Origin: Trichosphaerium sp. ATCC 40318
Taxonomy: Eukaryota; Discosea; Flabellinia; Trichosidae
Direction: 5' to 3'
DNA length: 64,000 nucleotides
Assembly: GCA_038496445.1 (NCBI GenBank)
Contig: JALMLS010000015.1
Coordinates: 727,303 to 791,302 of the forward strand
Shown: one piece after another, positions 23,736-35,166 of the stretch
Layout of the letters: every line of letters begins with the position of its first letter
Numbering within the stretch: the first letter of the stretch is position 1
Notes under the pieces: model-generated
The model's database searches: none
Seen by the model: only the letters and a program-made list of their open reading frames with translations
Told to the model about the DNA's origin: nothing
Program-made: the position numbers and the translations under genes

Positions 23736-24541
23736 ATGGCAGTTAAACGAAAGGTTCCATTTCAGTTTTATGTTTTAGACGACACTAACACTAAATAGAA
23801 CGCAAAGACGAACGTAGAACGAGCATTTACAAACCTACTAGACATTCCCGTAGAGCTATTGCTTGATATCTACGATAAGGACCAAGAAGTATTCACAAAG
23901 CTACCGTTGCTTGCAAAGCTAACAGCAATGGTAACCAGATATGATAACGAGTTGAAAAAGCACAGTAAATGGATACAGCGACAACAAAAGGGAGCTTTTA
24001 TTTTACGCAAACAACGCTGGAAACACGGTAAACTTCACGGAAAGTCAAAGAGATTCTATGAGAACAGTCAACAACTATTCAAAGAAACTGATTTTGTAGA
24101 CGGTGTAAGAGAAGGAAGCCACAAGGTGTGGTTCGCAAATGGTATACTAAAGAAGCATTTACATAGTTTTTGCTAAAGTGTTATCATTACAGCAAGGGAC
24201 AGCTTGAAGGAGGTTACAAGGAATGGTATGCGAGTGGACAATTGTCCGAGAAGTGTTATTATGAAACGGGCGAAATGGAGGGGAATTATAAGAAATGGAA
24301 TGAAAATGTTCAGCTAGTGGAGCTGCGTCAATACCAATTTGGACATCTTAATGGTACTTGTGAAAGATGGGATGAATATGGCAAAGTGAAGTCACTGGAA
24401 TACAGGAATGGTCATCGTTGGAAAGCTCAAGAAAGTCTAAGTTCCAGCGAGTCTGATAGTGACAATTGGAATGATAAACAATCGGCATATGATTGGTTCT
24501 ATGGGCGTGAAGGACACGAGTGGGACACAAGCGAATTGTAG
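23736..24541 (+). CDS. F-box-like + MORN_2-repeat protein, frameshifted
   Basis: A six-codon first exon (MAVKRK) is followed by a 45-base intron with a CTAAC...TAG end, then NAKTNVERAFTNLLDIPVEL, the F-box-like head (LLLDIYDKD, TKLPLLAKLTAMVTRYDNEL, KKHSKW), and four to six MORN_2 repeats (RHGKLHGKSKRFYENSQQLF, GSHKVWFANGILKK, GGYKEWYASGQLSEKCYY, GNYKKWNENVQL, GTCERWDEYGKV). At about 24,165 one base is missing and the frame changes inside a repeat. The C-terminus is acidic (SSSESDSDNWNDKQ). The tiny basic exon and its phase-0 intron are shared with the genes at 54,613 and 41,013. F-box function is inferred from position and pattern only. Confidence 0.55.
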
Positions 24542-25046
24542 ACTGAGAATTATGTAGTATAAGATGACACATCAAGCACTGTTGGAATGCTTTTAGTTGT
24601 AATAGCTAATGAGCTGTATTACGAAGACTCTGTACTTCAGTTCTAGAGTAATAGCAAAGACAACAGATTTTCCGTGATTTTCATGCGAGCTGCAGTGCAC
24701 TCAATTAATAAAAGAAACTTTTTCCAACTCCTGCCTTTTTTGCAGACGCACCAGAAACTGGTGCAATCTGTTTGTTGAGTGTAAGAGAGTACAGTAGTAA
24801 TAGTTTTAGCGCCTATATTCTACTGTTGAAAAAAACAAACGTTTTATTGCAGCTACGCTGCATATTTCAGAGAATAAACGAGTCTAAAAGACGAGTTTGT
24901 GAACGCACAAAGTGCATTCACTAATAATTATGAAGACAAGTGTATCTAAAACGCAAAGCGTTTTGGTACACGAGTAACTAACTAATAACAAATAAAACAA
25001 GACAAGTTAAAAAAGCAACGCTTTTGTAAACGAGTCGCAACACTCT
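24542..25046. other. Spacer with short palindromic words
   Basis: No gene recognised. Self-complementary words such as AAACGCAAAGCGTTTT (24,949-24,964) and ACGAGTCTAAAAGACGAGTTTG (24,878-24,899) are concentrated here, next to the recombinase-like fragment, and may mark an old element end. Confidence 0.35.
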
Positions 25047-25223
25047 TTATTCAGCTTGATAGGAATTTCTGTTACAAGATAAGAATGGTTTTCTGTTGTA
25101 CCATTCTACAAAAAGCGTGAACGCTTTTTCATATGCTGAGCGGGATTTTGTTGGCAGCAAGCTGTTTGCGGATTGGCGTAAATATTCTTCCTCCTCTGGA
25201 CTGAAGCTGCGTTCTGCAGCCAT
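25047..25223 (-). mobile_element. N-terminal (core-binding) fragment resembling a tyrosine recombinase
   Basis: The minus strand encodes MAAERSFSPEEEEYLRQSAN followed by SLLPTKSRSAYEKAFTLFVE and WYNRK before a stop. A short helical head plus 'T-K-x-S/A-Y-x-x-x-x-x-x-F-x-x-W' is typical of the SAM-like core-binding domain of Crypton/phage-integrase-type recombinases. No catalytic domain follows, so this is a fragment, an exon of an unrecognised gene, or a domesticated remnant. Confidence 0.35.
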
Positions 25224-25570
25224 ACTTAAGGGCAAAATAACTGAATTAAAGCTTAAGTTGCCAGTATTTATTTGAAATACAGCTTCTGGTGCATCTACAA
25301 AAAAGGTACCACTCGTTCAAAAAAGCTCCATTCACCACTCGTTGTTTTTAGGCCCTAATTTACTCGTACTTCGTACTCGTTGCATAACTGGGCCGAAAAA
25401 CAACTTGTGGCAAAAAGTAACAAAAGAAAAACTACAAGAGATTTTTGACAATACCGCGCTTATAGATTATTTAGCTATCATTAGCGGGAATGTTAAAATT
25501 CTATATCAACAATCTTTAACCCTTTTGGGATCCAAGTTGACTTTTTCCTTCGGCACGTGCCAAATTAGGT

Positions 25571-25576
25571 CACGTG
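25571..25576. promoter_or_regulatory. CACGTG palindrome upstream of copy G
   Basis: It lies 19 bases before the ATG at 25,595; a second CACGTG is at 25,554-25,559. The equivalent site in the inverted copy F is mutated to TACATA. Confidence 0.5.
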
Positions 25577-25594
25577 ATATCTAAAACACTAAGC

Positions 25595-28235
25595 ATGCGC
25601 ACAGCTGATTTGTTTTTGTTAATATTTTGCTCATGTGTATTGATATCAGGTAAATTGAACTAAGTTTTATAAAGTGTACCACACCAACCCTTTTTTTTGC
25701 TAGTCTACGCTATTATACCACCAGAAGATGAGTTTTTCGCATCGAATTGGATCATGGAGACAGAAAACATTACTAGAGACAATGGAACCACAGAAATAGG
25801 ATCAATAAGTACAGCAGACGCTACTTATTTCATCTTTGTCTCACGCGCTAGTAAGTGACCGTTTTTAATTACACAATGGGTTTTTTATTTAAGAAGCCTT
25901 TAGTATTTAATATAATGCCGAACGTCGGTATACAAGGTGTAAGTGTAGCAGTAACAACAATACAAGGTAGCTCACATTCCACTGATAAAAACGTGATACT
26001 GACACGTGAAAGATTTGAAAGCGGGAAATAGAACTTTTGAACCTGTTTTCGTAGCAAGTGTTGCAGATGTCAAAGTGCCAACCTCCACAGATCCAACACA
26101 TCTCCCTGAATTTATTGCAATGTATCGAGCTCCAAGTGGAGAATTGGGCATCCTTCATTTTGACATAGATATATTAAACAGCGTAAGTTAAAACCTAACT
26201 AAAACCGCTTACAACACATGTTAACCTGCTTGTTTCAATCTTCAAGTCAATCATATTAAAAACCAAAGTACTGATAGAGCCTGACGTCGTAGACACGACC
26301 ACAGTTACAAAGTACTATCCAATAATACCTTGTACGTATTTATTATGGTGTTTGTTTAAATTTCATACTTACAACGTATGAAGTTGGTAATGATTACTTG
26401 GTTGATTGTTATTCCACTTCTTCTGAGAGCGCACAACTTATTATAATCAGCAACGGACTAGAATCTCGATTCCATCTATGTATGTTAATAGATCGGCTCA
26501 AACCAAAGCTTGCTTAAAATACTATCAAACTAACGTGTTAAAGCTGATAACCCTCGTGATGTGGACACTTCAGTTGTTCTCCTGAATGATAATTGTTTTC
26601 TCAGAGCATCAATTCTTCCTTTGGACAACATAATATTCGTTCTCTGGAACGGATCACAAAGTGTACTGTCATTTCACTAGTCCCAATATATTTCACTAAC
26701 ATTTTGTAGCAAGTTCCAAATTACAACTTCAATGCTGGTTCTGTTATAAAAGAAGTAGAATTAGAATACAACTCAGAAGAAGATATTATTCATATGCGTG
26801 TAGTAGACATAGACTTGAACTATTTCAGTGTACAAATCGAGCATACACAATGTGACTCAATATCTGAAAAAGAAAAACTGTTTTTTATACATGAAGAGGT
26901 GTCTGCAATGACATCAGAAAGTGTTTCTTCATCTCTAAATTCTCCATTTGTTTACATGTATTTTACGCCTTTCGTAAACTTGATGAATTTCTCACCAAAT
27001 AATAATCTAACAGGAGTACGTTACAGTTTTGTTAATGGTTATTTTGGCCTTCCTCATTTTTTCTTTCATTGAAGTCAAGTTGACTTACACCATTAACTAG
27101 GGTATTCAGAAACAAATGATGTTTGATGTACGAGAATACTCCATTAGTGGCATACTTGATAGGCATAATTGCATTCTTGTTGTACGTTTTATATGCATGT
27201 TAAATCTGTTTCTGACCATTTTTGTTTACAAGGTGCTGCTGTCATCGGACAATAATCAACAAACTGCTTTTATCAACACTGATAGTAAACTTTTCAGTTG
27301 TGATTGTACGAACAACTCTGTTTTTTTCATTCGAGAACTTATACTTTTCTAGATATCATCCCTCCAACCCTCCCTCCTAGTCTCGCTCCAACTCCACCGA
27401 CAAATACGCCAACATCACTTGCTCCTGTTATTCAGCCAGTCAGCTCACCAACAATTGAACCATCAGTTCCACCAATACCTCCAAACAAAACTATTGAGTG
27501 TATTGATAGCACTTGTCTTGAATGTGATCCCATGACATCATGTGTTATCGCAGCTGATGTAATTGTTGCCCCTGATATTTCAATAAGTGTCAGTACGCCC
27601 ACAGTGATTGAAGGTGATTTCACAAATGGTGGTGAGGTGATTCTTGTATTTGATGATGAAGAAAGTACCACTCTGTCAGTAAAAGGTAAGTTCTGTATGA
27701 ACTTTGTTTAGTTGTACAAAATGCTGTAGTGTGCCCACAATTGACAATCTCCATTTTAGGATGCTTAGTGATACTTCCAAACAGTTCATTTGTTGTTGAC
27801 GTATCAGGAGTAGACACATCATCTGACACTGTGATCGACGTTATTTCATCACCGTGTATTAATGGAAGTGTTGAAGTAGTCGCTAACGATTGTGTAAATC
27901 ATGAACAACAACTCTCGAGAACAGGGTAACATTGTTGTCAGTTTTTTGTTTTTAATTAACTTTACAAAGTCTTGCTCTCCTACTACTTACAGACGAATGT
28001 TCAGATGACAGTATTTTACCAATCGTGCTTGGCATAACGTTTGGGGTGATATTTGTAAGTAACAGCTCTTCAAGTCATTCTTCATGTACACTTTCTTACC
28101 CCTTTTTCTGAACAGATTTTTATCATATTTATCATAGCCGTATTTGTAATTAAACCTGTGAGAAGAGTAATCGTACCTTGGTCTCTCAGAAAGCCCAAGC
28201 AATCCAGTCGATCAACACTTGAACTTGAGGATTGA
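25595..28235 (+). CDS. Surface-protein family member G (type I membrane protein)
   Basis: The signal peptide begins MRTADLFLLIFCSCVLIS and joins VYAIIPPEDEFFASNWIMET after a 55-60-base intron. The following blocks are those of member F: SISTADATYFIFVSRA, HMRVVDIDLNYFSVQIEH, NSPFVYMYFTPFVNLMNF, a Pro/Thr linker with PPSLAPTPPTNTPTSLAP, STCLECDPMTSC, TVIEGDFTNGGEVILVFDD, GCLVILPNSSFVVDVSG, one membrane segment and KPVRRVIVPWSLRKPKQS. TGA is at 28,233-28,235. The ectodomain carries many N-glycosylation sequons. The tail has several basic residues and an SSRST stretch that could be phosphorylated. Likely a receptor or adhesion molecule; no ligand can be inferred. Confidence 0.7.
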
Positions 28236-28724
28236 ACATAAGAGCAGTGTAAACGTTTAATTTATAGTCTTGTTTTTTGTAGCAGAAATGTTTCAGTTCT
28301 TAAACAGTCACGTGGTTTATGCTTAAAGGTGAATAAAAGAAATGGTTCTGTTCAATCTTGATTTCTTACTAAATTTACCAGTGATGTAATGTCAAGTTGC
28401 CCATTGAAAGGGATCTGTACCAACGTCCGTTACTCGATATCTTTTTTTAGCAAGTTTCGACATTGATTTGCATTTATTTTATTTGTCATAGTATGAGGAC
28501 ACTAGCTTGATAGAATATTTGTGCCGCTACTATTGCATAGTTCCAATAAGTACTGATTTAGGCTTTCGAGTGAAAAAGTTGTGATACAAAACCATACACT
28601 TGTCACGTGTACTTGTGATACTGTGAACCGATTGATATCTCTGAAGTAAAAACACCAAGCTGACTATCTTTCAGCTTTAAAAAGTCACCACAAAATTACA
28701 GAAACTAAGATTTACTTCGTCGTA
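28236..28724. other. Intergenic region with two CACGTG sites
   Basis: No gene seen. CACGTG occurs near 28,311 and 28,605, the latter about 120 bases before the SDR start, consistent with shared promoter architecture. Confidence 0.4.
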
Positions 28725-30156
28725 ATGTGGTTCTTTATACAAATAGCTGCTCTATTGCTTGTTCTGATCATTTCAATACGATACGTTTTAAAACCACGTG
28801 ATAAGCCAAGAAAACGACAAAAAGGTGATGCTGTATTCGTAACAGGCTGCGAGTAAACAACTTTGTTCCAAATGTAAAAACAACTGATATTTCTACTTCT
28901 AGCACTGGCTTTGGTAACCTCCTTGTTAAAAAACTTGATAAATTAGACTACTGTGTATTTGCTGCTTGTCTCACGGAAGATGGGGCTTCAGAGCTAAAAG
29001 AAGATACCTCAGATAACGTACATACAATACAATGCGATGTAACGAAGCAGGTACCTGCTTTGAAACTACTGATAAAACCCTAGCTAACTTTTCTTTGTAC
29101 TTTGCTTTAGGATGACATTGACCGCGCCTATGATACTGTTTGCGACGTTTGTAAGGAAAAGAAATGGCGCCTAGTCAGCTTGGTCAATAACGCCGGCACT
29201 TTACAAGGCTTTATATTTGACTTAACGCCCATCTCCATCTTTGACAGAGTCTTTTCAGGTATCCCTTTTTAAAAACCGTTCACAAAAATCTTAACACGTG
29301 ACATTGTAGTGAACTTCTTTGGGTTGGTGAAGGTTACCAAGACATTTTTACGTGCGTGAGGATATAATTAGGAAGATTTATCCTTCTCAAAGATTGTTTA
29401 CAGCTTTGATCAAGAAGACAAGAGGAAGACTTGTTTTCGTTACAAGTTCAGGCGGTTTTCAACCCCTTCCATTCTTCTCAGCGTATATACCATCTAAAGA
29501 ATGTCTGAAATATTTTTATTACGGCTGACAGAGTTACCTAGTACGCTGCAGAGGGATTTTGTGGATTGTTAAGACGAGAATTAAAGCACTTTGGCATCAA
29601 AGTGTGCATTATAAGTAAGCAAGTTAACTCTACAAACTCTAGTTACTTAACAAAGTGTTACAGACCCAGGTGGTGCGAAAACACCTCTCACAGATAGGAC
29701 GCTTGATAACTCTCTGAGAGGTACATTTAAAACATAAAAAGAGATCAAATTGGTTGGTATTTACTTCAATTGTAGCTTATGATGAAGGAGATCCTGCAAT
29801 AAAACAACAATATGGAGATGTGTTTATGGATGAAATAAAAGTACTTTTTGACCCCTCAGGGGATAGAACTGGCGATCCTAGCGTTGTTGCTGATGCAATG
29901 GTAAGTCTAAAGACCAAAATATAAAGTGATGAATTTAATCTGTTGTTAAAGGTACATGCAGTCACTAGCGAGAACCCAAAAACAAGGTAGAGCTGGATTC
30001 ACGAGTTTTTTTTAGAAAGTTGAATTAATATTTGTTAGATATGTTGTTGGGATTGATGCACATATTTTCAGAGCACTAAGTCTTCTTCCTGATGAATATA
30101 ACGATTACTTGTTGAATTTCATATTCCCAGTACCTAAACCTGCATCAGAACGATAG
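28725..30156 (+). CDS. Short-chain dehydrogenase/reductase, retinol/17-beta-hydroxysteroid dehydrogenase-like
   Basis: The ATG at 28,725 opens a membrane anchor (MWFFIQIAALLLVLIISIRY) followed by the nucleotide-binding segment AVFVTGCDTGFGNLLVKKL, which fits the TGCDSGFG motif of the RDH/BDH1 subgroup, with a 50-base intron in it. CVFAACLTEDGASEL, DVTK, SLVNNAGTLQG and VFVTSSGGFQPLPFFSAYIPSK follow, giving the catalytic Ser and a YxxxK pair. The next exon (YAAEGFCGLLRRELKHFGIK) and an SPGGAKTPLTDRTL segment complete the fold. After the YIPSK codons the expected donor reads GAATGT where the genome consensus is GTATGT. An ER-anchored NAD(P)-dependent oxidoreductase of retinoid, steroid or other lipid alcohols is inferred. 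Confidence 0.85.
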
Positions 30157-31086
30157 AACCACGTGTCTAAACACTAGAATTCGCACTTAATAATAAAAGG
30201 CTTTACCATGATATAACCAACTGTAGTATGAGGACGTGTGCTTAAGGTAGTGACTCCACAGAGTATTTGTGGTATTCACTACTACAAGCAATATCCAATA
30301 TTATTCTAAGTTTCCTACAACTTGTGCCAGCTTAAGGTGTAAATTTAACCTAACCCCTTTTGTTTGTGAAAGTAATTATTTAAGTCAGTCTATACGTTTA
30401 CTGTACCTTTGATTTATCTTTGCAAAGGCATGTATGCAAACTCTAAAACAGACATCAAAGAGTACCAATACGGTAATAACAATTGTCATTGTAAAAATAT
30501 TGGTGTAAGTTGCTTGACATTGGTACTCTCTTGCTTCGTACTGATGAAGGCGTAGATGCTGATGAAGGTTCCATATCAGACTTGAGGCTTATTTGAGATC
30601 TCGAATACAGCAATATTATCATTTTGAAATCCATCAGCAGTAACAATATTGCCTTTTTTAGGCATTGTAGCCGGCTCAACAAATTGATAATTTACTTGTA
30701 CGATTACCTTTAGACTGTTCTAAATGACCGTTTGTTAGATTACAGTCCACACAAAAGAAGCTTGTCCTAAATCTAAGGAACCATTTCCTCAGGACTGTGT
30801 ACAACAGAGCCAAATACTTGCTAAGACAGAACTTAAGACGAGCTTTCTGGATTTGCATATGAATTTAAAGTCTATACACTTTATCATAGTAGTTTATATC
30901 TTCGTGCATCACCATCAATAGTTAAGCATTCCAAGTAATAACAAAGTAAAGTCGCTTTTTTTTTTTTGATTTGTATAGTAAGTTAGGACGTGGCAACAAA
31001 TTGCAAGAAAAGGAAGCGCTACAATTAGTTGATTAGTCATGTTTTTATTAATAATTTTTTTCTACTGTTGACAGTGGTATAGTGAG
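30157..31086. other. Intergenic region, possible small minus-strand gene
   Basis: A minus-strand frame from an ATG at 30,858 (MQIQKARLKFCLSKYLALLY) continues through a possible GTAATC donor to about 30,566 (GNIVTADGFQNDNIAVFEIS). It is protein-like but has no recognisable domain and no firm exon joins, so it is not annotated as a gene. Confidence 0.25.
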
Positions 31087-33422
31087 TTACAATGTTTCTC
31101 TATTAACTTGGCTCATAGCAACTGACTCTCTTGCTTTTCTGAGAGACCACGGTACAATTGCTTTTCGAAGAGGCTTGACAACAAACACAGCCACCATGAA
31201 GACAGCAACCAGCTATATAAACGCAATGAGTACTATGAAGTATAAAGCATCACCTACCAACAAGAAGCCAAATGTTATTCCAAGTCCTATGGCCACACTG
31301 CTACTAGAACACTTATCTACAATTAACAATAACCCAAGTCCTGTAGAAGAACGTTGTTCTTCATGCTCAACACATTCTTCAGCGATGACTTGTACAGTAC
31401 CATTGATACAAGGTGATGAAATAACATTGAGTACAGTGTTGGATGATGTGCCTACTCCTGATACGTCAATAGAGAATGAACTGTTTGGTAGTATCTCTAA
31501 GCATCCTAGAGTTAAGTAAATATTGAAAGGATACTGAGGATTGTTTTCTCAAACCTGTTACAGAAAGAAGTGTGCTTTCATCATCTACAACTAGTATTAC
31601 TTCGCCTTCACTTGTGAAATCACCTTCGAAAATTGTAGGTGTGGTTATTATTACAGTAGCATCAGAAGGAACGAAAACGTCTCGTTCAACTGAACATGCT
31701 GCGCTTGTAGGATCACATTGAAGACAAGAGCTATCCACGCACTCAACTGCAAAAAAAAGTTAGTTAAGCTGATGACTAAACGAGTACTTACGGATACAAT
31801 CAAATAAGTCATCACGTGGTTCAATAAAAGCACTGAATTGGTCAATAGTTGATCCAAGCAAAACCTAAATAAAGGTAAAAAATAGAACTGTACAAAGCAA
31901 CGTACAACAAGAACACATTTGTGTCTGTCAAGAATGGCTTGTAATACAGCATTAGAACGCTCTACAGTTGGAACTGCCTTCTGCAGGGTGTTGTTCTGTA
32001 GTAGTGGTTAAAAGTCTATTAACGTATTGTGCGTACCAAATGTGGACTTGAAGAAAACATAGTATTGCTATCATTAAACAGATTGTACTGAATATATACA
32101 AACGGAGAAACAGTTGACACATTGTAAGTGTTCGCGGCTATTGATGACCCAGTATCCGCTACCTCTGTATACTGTTCTAGGAATATCACATGTCTACAGT
32201 GTTGTTGTGTGTCTATTTCAAAGAGAGCTGTAACAATACTTCCGTTAAACATTCTCAGTCCGATTACCAGAGAGTTTACAAATGAGTTGTATTCGAGATA
32301 CTCTATCTCTGATATTTCCTCTGTTTGATCCAACCCATCTTGGGTTGTGGTCTTGTAGTAGGAATTAGTTACTGTTTGTAAAAAAGGCTGCTAAAGGTCC
32401 CTTAAATGTATTGTTAAGCGAACGTACAACATTTAATACTGTATCAGATAAAGTGAAAAAGACGCTCGTCTCGTTTATCCATGCGTGTAGAAGACACATT
32501 GGTCCAACAACAGTGAACAATGGATCACGTGTGGCACTACCAAGTAAGAAACCTGAAAAGAAATAAGAACAATATAGCAGACTTCATATGACCGCGTACT
32601 GCTAGCGAGTTTCACTTTTCTGGGGCTTAGTTGAATCTCAAATGTTTGTACAAGACGTTCATTCCGGCAATAAAAATCGCTGTAATAAATACCTAGATTT
32701 TATCAATATCACGTGCACACAAATGTGATACCTTCGAATGATACAAATGTATACGAATCTACACTTTGAGGGTCTAACGTGACCGGGATTTCAATTGGCG
32801 GATTAACATAGCTCAGCGTGGCAGACTAGAAAAATTTCTAGTAAGCTGTAGGAGAATTTGCGTAACAAGTACCTTCCGATAGGTATCAAGTACCAGAGTC
32901 GATAGAGTAAATATTCCTCCTACTCGGTGCATCATATCTACCTTCGGAGAGATGCTAAAATCAAATGAAGTAGAGGGAAGTTTCAGATCCTGATATTTCG
33001 ACCTGAACAAAGGCGCAAATGTTGATCCTCCAGCGAGCCAATCTATAAACGAAGTATTTTTGAGTGAAATGAATTAATAAAACCCGTGATTACCGTCGAT
33101 AGTTGTGACAACTATATCTACACCTGATATACCTTGTACCTCTGCGAATAGGATTAGTGGTTTGGTCAAAAACGAAGAAGATGAAGAAATAAGTACCAGC
33201 GTTAGCAGCAAAGATAAAATACGTTGTATCACGTGTTACAAGGGCGCCCATTTCTGGTGGTTGTAGAGTACGACTGGAGTTAAAAAATTCGTCGGTAGGT
33301 GGTATTTGAGCATGTACCACAACAAAATAACCGATTAGCTACAATCTTTTTATCGAGTGCTTACCTGGTAGTAAAAAGATAAAACAAGATAGAACAACAG
33401 TGATCACCATTCTCTGTGGCAT
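31087..33422 (-). CDS. Surface-protein family member H (type I membrane protein)
   Basis: The ATG at 33,422 opens MPQRMVITVVLSCFIFLLP, joined over an intron to VHAQIPPTDEFFNSSRTLQ. The ectodomain reads GALVTRDTTYFIFAANA, WLAGGSTFAPLFRSKYQDL, VGPMCLLHAWINE, TEEISEIEYLEYNSFVNSL and SPFVYIQYNLFND, then Cys motif SSCLQCDPTSAACS, TPTIFEGDFTSEGEVILVV and ISSPCINGTVQVIAEEC. It ends with a membrane segment and VKPLRKAIVPWSLRKARES, TAA at 31,087-31,089. It lacks the long Pro/Thr linker of F and G. It is closer in its N-terminal half to members C and E (DEFF-NSS, FIFAANA) but has the D/F/G-type tail, so it is a mosaic of the two subtypes. Confidence 0.65.
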
Positions 33423-34029
33423 CTGTGTAGACGTCGTTTAGTTATTTATAGCGTATGTTGTTTGATATGACCCCAAGATCAAGTGAAACTCCTTTTTGGC
33501 GTTTGGGTTAAGAAATTTGTAAACAGACTCCAAATAGTAATTTAAATCACATAGTATTTTTTTACACATTTTATTCCGTAGACATCATTAGTGTTATAAT
33601 CCGATTAGTGAAGCCTTCTCTATGAAAAATTGTATGTGCCAGCGGTTCCCTTTTTTTATTTCTGGAAAAAAATCAAGTGTTCTTCCATTTATGGCTTGGA
33701 TGATCTTTCTCTAACTCCTCATTGAGATCAGTGGTAAGAAGGTTTCCGATATCTGTCAGTTTATGCGACTTCTGATATTTGATTCCGTACACTTAACTTA
33801 ACATAGTTTAAGTCATTATTGATCTTGGCAATTTTGAGGCTATTTTATACGCCACAGAAAACAAGAGCCACACGCCCACCTTTTGGTTAACGTTAACTCT
33901 ATTTCTTTTTACTGCATCCGTTCTGAGACGATCATTGACCAACAACAAAAAGTTAGCATTAACGTTGTAACCAACGTGAGTTTGACATACATAACACAGT
34001 TTTATTTGCTAATTATCAAATAAGGCACA
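33423..34029. other. Intergenic region
   Basis: AT-rich, no gene recognised. It separates the divergent surface gene H (minus) and F-box/LRR gene (plus) and must hold both promoters. Confidence 0.4.
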
Positions 34030-35157
34030 ATGGAATCGATTAAAAAGCTGAAGACTTCATTTAACGAAAACTCAGAAAAACTGCGTAAATTAGAACTACT
34101 AGATATTCCAACAGAGATTATCGCTCATTTGCTATCGTTCATCGGTGTCTCTGATCGATATCGGGTTTCTCAGAGCTGTAAAGGATTGAGTGACGTCATT
34201 CATTGCTTTATTGGATACAACCACATCAATGTTCGTACAACAGCAAGTTGTTCTCGCCTCTCTGGCAGTCCACTTTTAAAAAACACCAAAATATCACTAA
34301 AGCGGTTCTCAAAAGCAACAGACACTGATCTCGCCTTTCTGGCTGGTGTCCAGTCTCTAGAACTCTCCAGTAATAATGAAATAACAGATAAGGGGCTGTA
34401 CTCCATCTGCGGTGTCCAGCATTTAGACATACGCTTCTGTACAGGCATTACAGATTGTGGCATAGAACAGCTTGCGAAACATTTAAAGTCAATTCAGTTT
34501 TACTGCGAAAGACACGTGACAGATGTAGGTATGAAATCACTTGCTGGGGTACCTAAGATCGGTTTGGAATTTTGTAGAGTTACAGATGACGTGTTGAATG
34601 CGCTAGCTGGAGTTCATACAATTTACTTAAATGCTTGCCGACATATTACAGATTCAGGTATTTCAGCGTTAGCTGGTGTACATACTATTAGCTTAGCTGG
34701 TACTTCAGTAACAGATAAGGGCGTAATGGCCTTAGGCGGGGTACATACCATTAATATTAGTGCGTGTCATGGCATTACAGGCGCGTGTATAAAAAACCTT
34801 TCAAGTGCATATGAAATTAATCTATCGGAAACAAATGCTACAGATGATTGGCTTTGTCAGCTTTCTAACGTTAAAATATTGAGACTGGCTCACTGTGAGC
34901 TCGTTACAGATACTGGAGTTTCAGCGTTATCTGAAGTACATACGCTTGATCTAGCTTCTTGTAAAGGCATCACTGCATCATGCATGAAAAGTTTGTCAAA
35001 AGCGTATAAAATTAATCTTTCACACACAAGCGCAACAGATGATTGGCTTGCTCCACTTTCAAGTGTCAAGGTACTAATACTATGGGGTTGTTCTGGTATA
35101 ACAGATAATTGTGTAACTGAATTAAGAGATAGAGCAGTAACAGTACATAAATTCTGA
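34030..35157 (+). CDS. F-box/LRR protein (FBXL-like)
   Basis: A single uninterrupted exon of 375 codons, unusual in this intron-rich window. Residues ~24-60 form the F-box (LDIPTEIIAHLLSFIGVSDR, then CKGLSDVI). From residue ~95 onward at least ten leucine-rich repeats of the cysteine-containing type follow, each with a [IV]TD-x-G/C-[IV] signature (NEITDKGLYSI, TGITDCGIEQLAKHLKSI, RHITDSGISALAGVHTISL). The fold is that of SCF substrate receptors such as Skp2/Fbl4: the F-box binds Skp1 and the LRR solenoid binds the substrate. Its target is unknown. The stop is nine bases from the stop of the convergent gene at 35,167. Confidence 0.9.
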   Translation: MESIKKLKTSFNENSEKLRKLELLDIPTEIIAHLLSFIGVSDRYRVSQSCKGLSDVIHCFIGYNHINVRTTASCSRLSGSPLLKNTKISLKRFSKATDTDLAFLAGVQSLELSSNNEITDKGLYSICGVQHLDIRFCTGITDCGIEQLAKHLKSIQFYCERHVTDVGMKSLAGVPKIGLEFCRVTDDVLNALAGVHTIYLNACRHITDSGISALAGVHTISLAGTSVTDKGVMALGGVHTINISACHGITGACIKNLSSAYEINLSETNATDDWLCQLSNVKILRLAHCELVTDTGVSALSEVHTLDLASCKGITASCMKSLSKAYKINLSHTSATDDWLAPLSSVKVLILWGCSGITDNCVTELRDRAVTVHKF

Positions 35158-35166
35158 AAGGTGTAT

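Larger units (their letters stand above)
25553..28235. repeat. Right arm of the ~2.7-kb inverted duplication
   Basis: Inverted counterpart of 19,443-22,150; similarity starts about 40 bases before the ATG (CCAAATTAGGT) and continues through the stop codon region. Confidence 0.8.
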
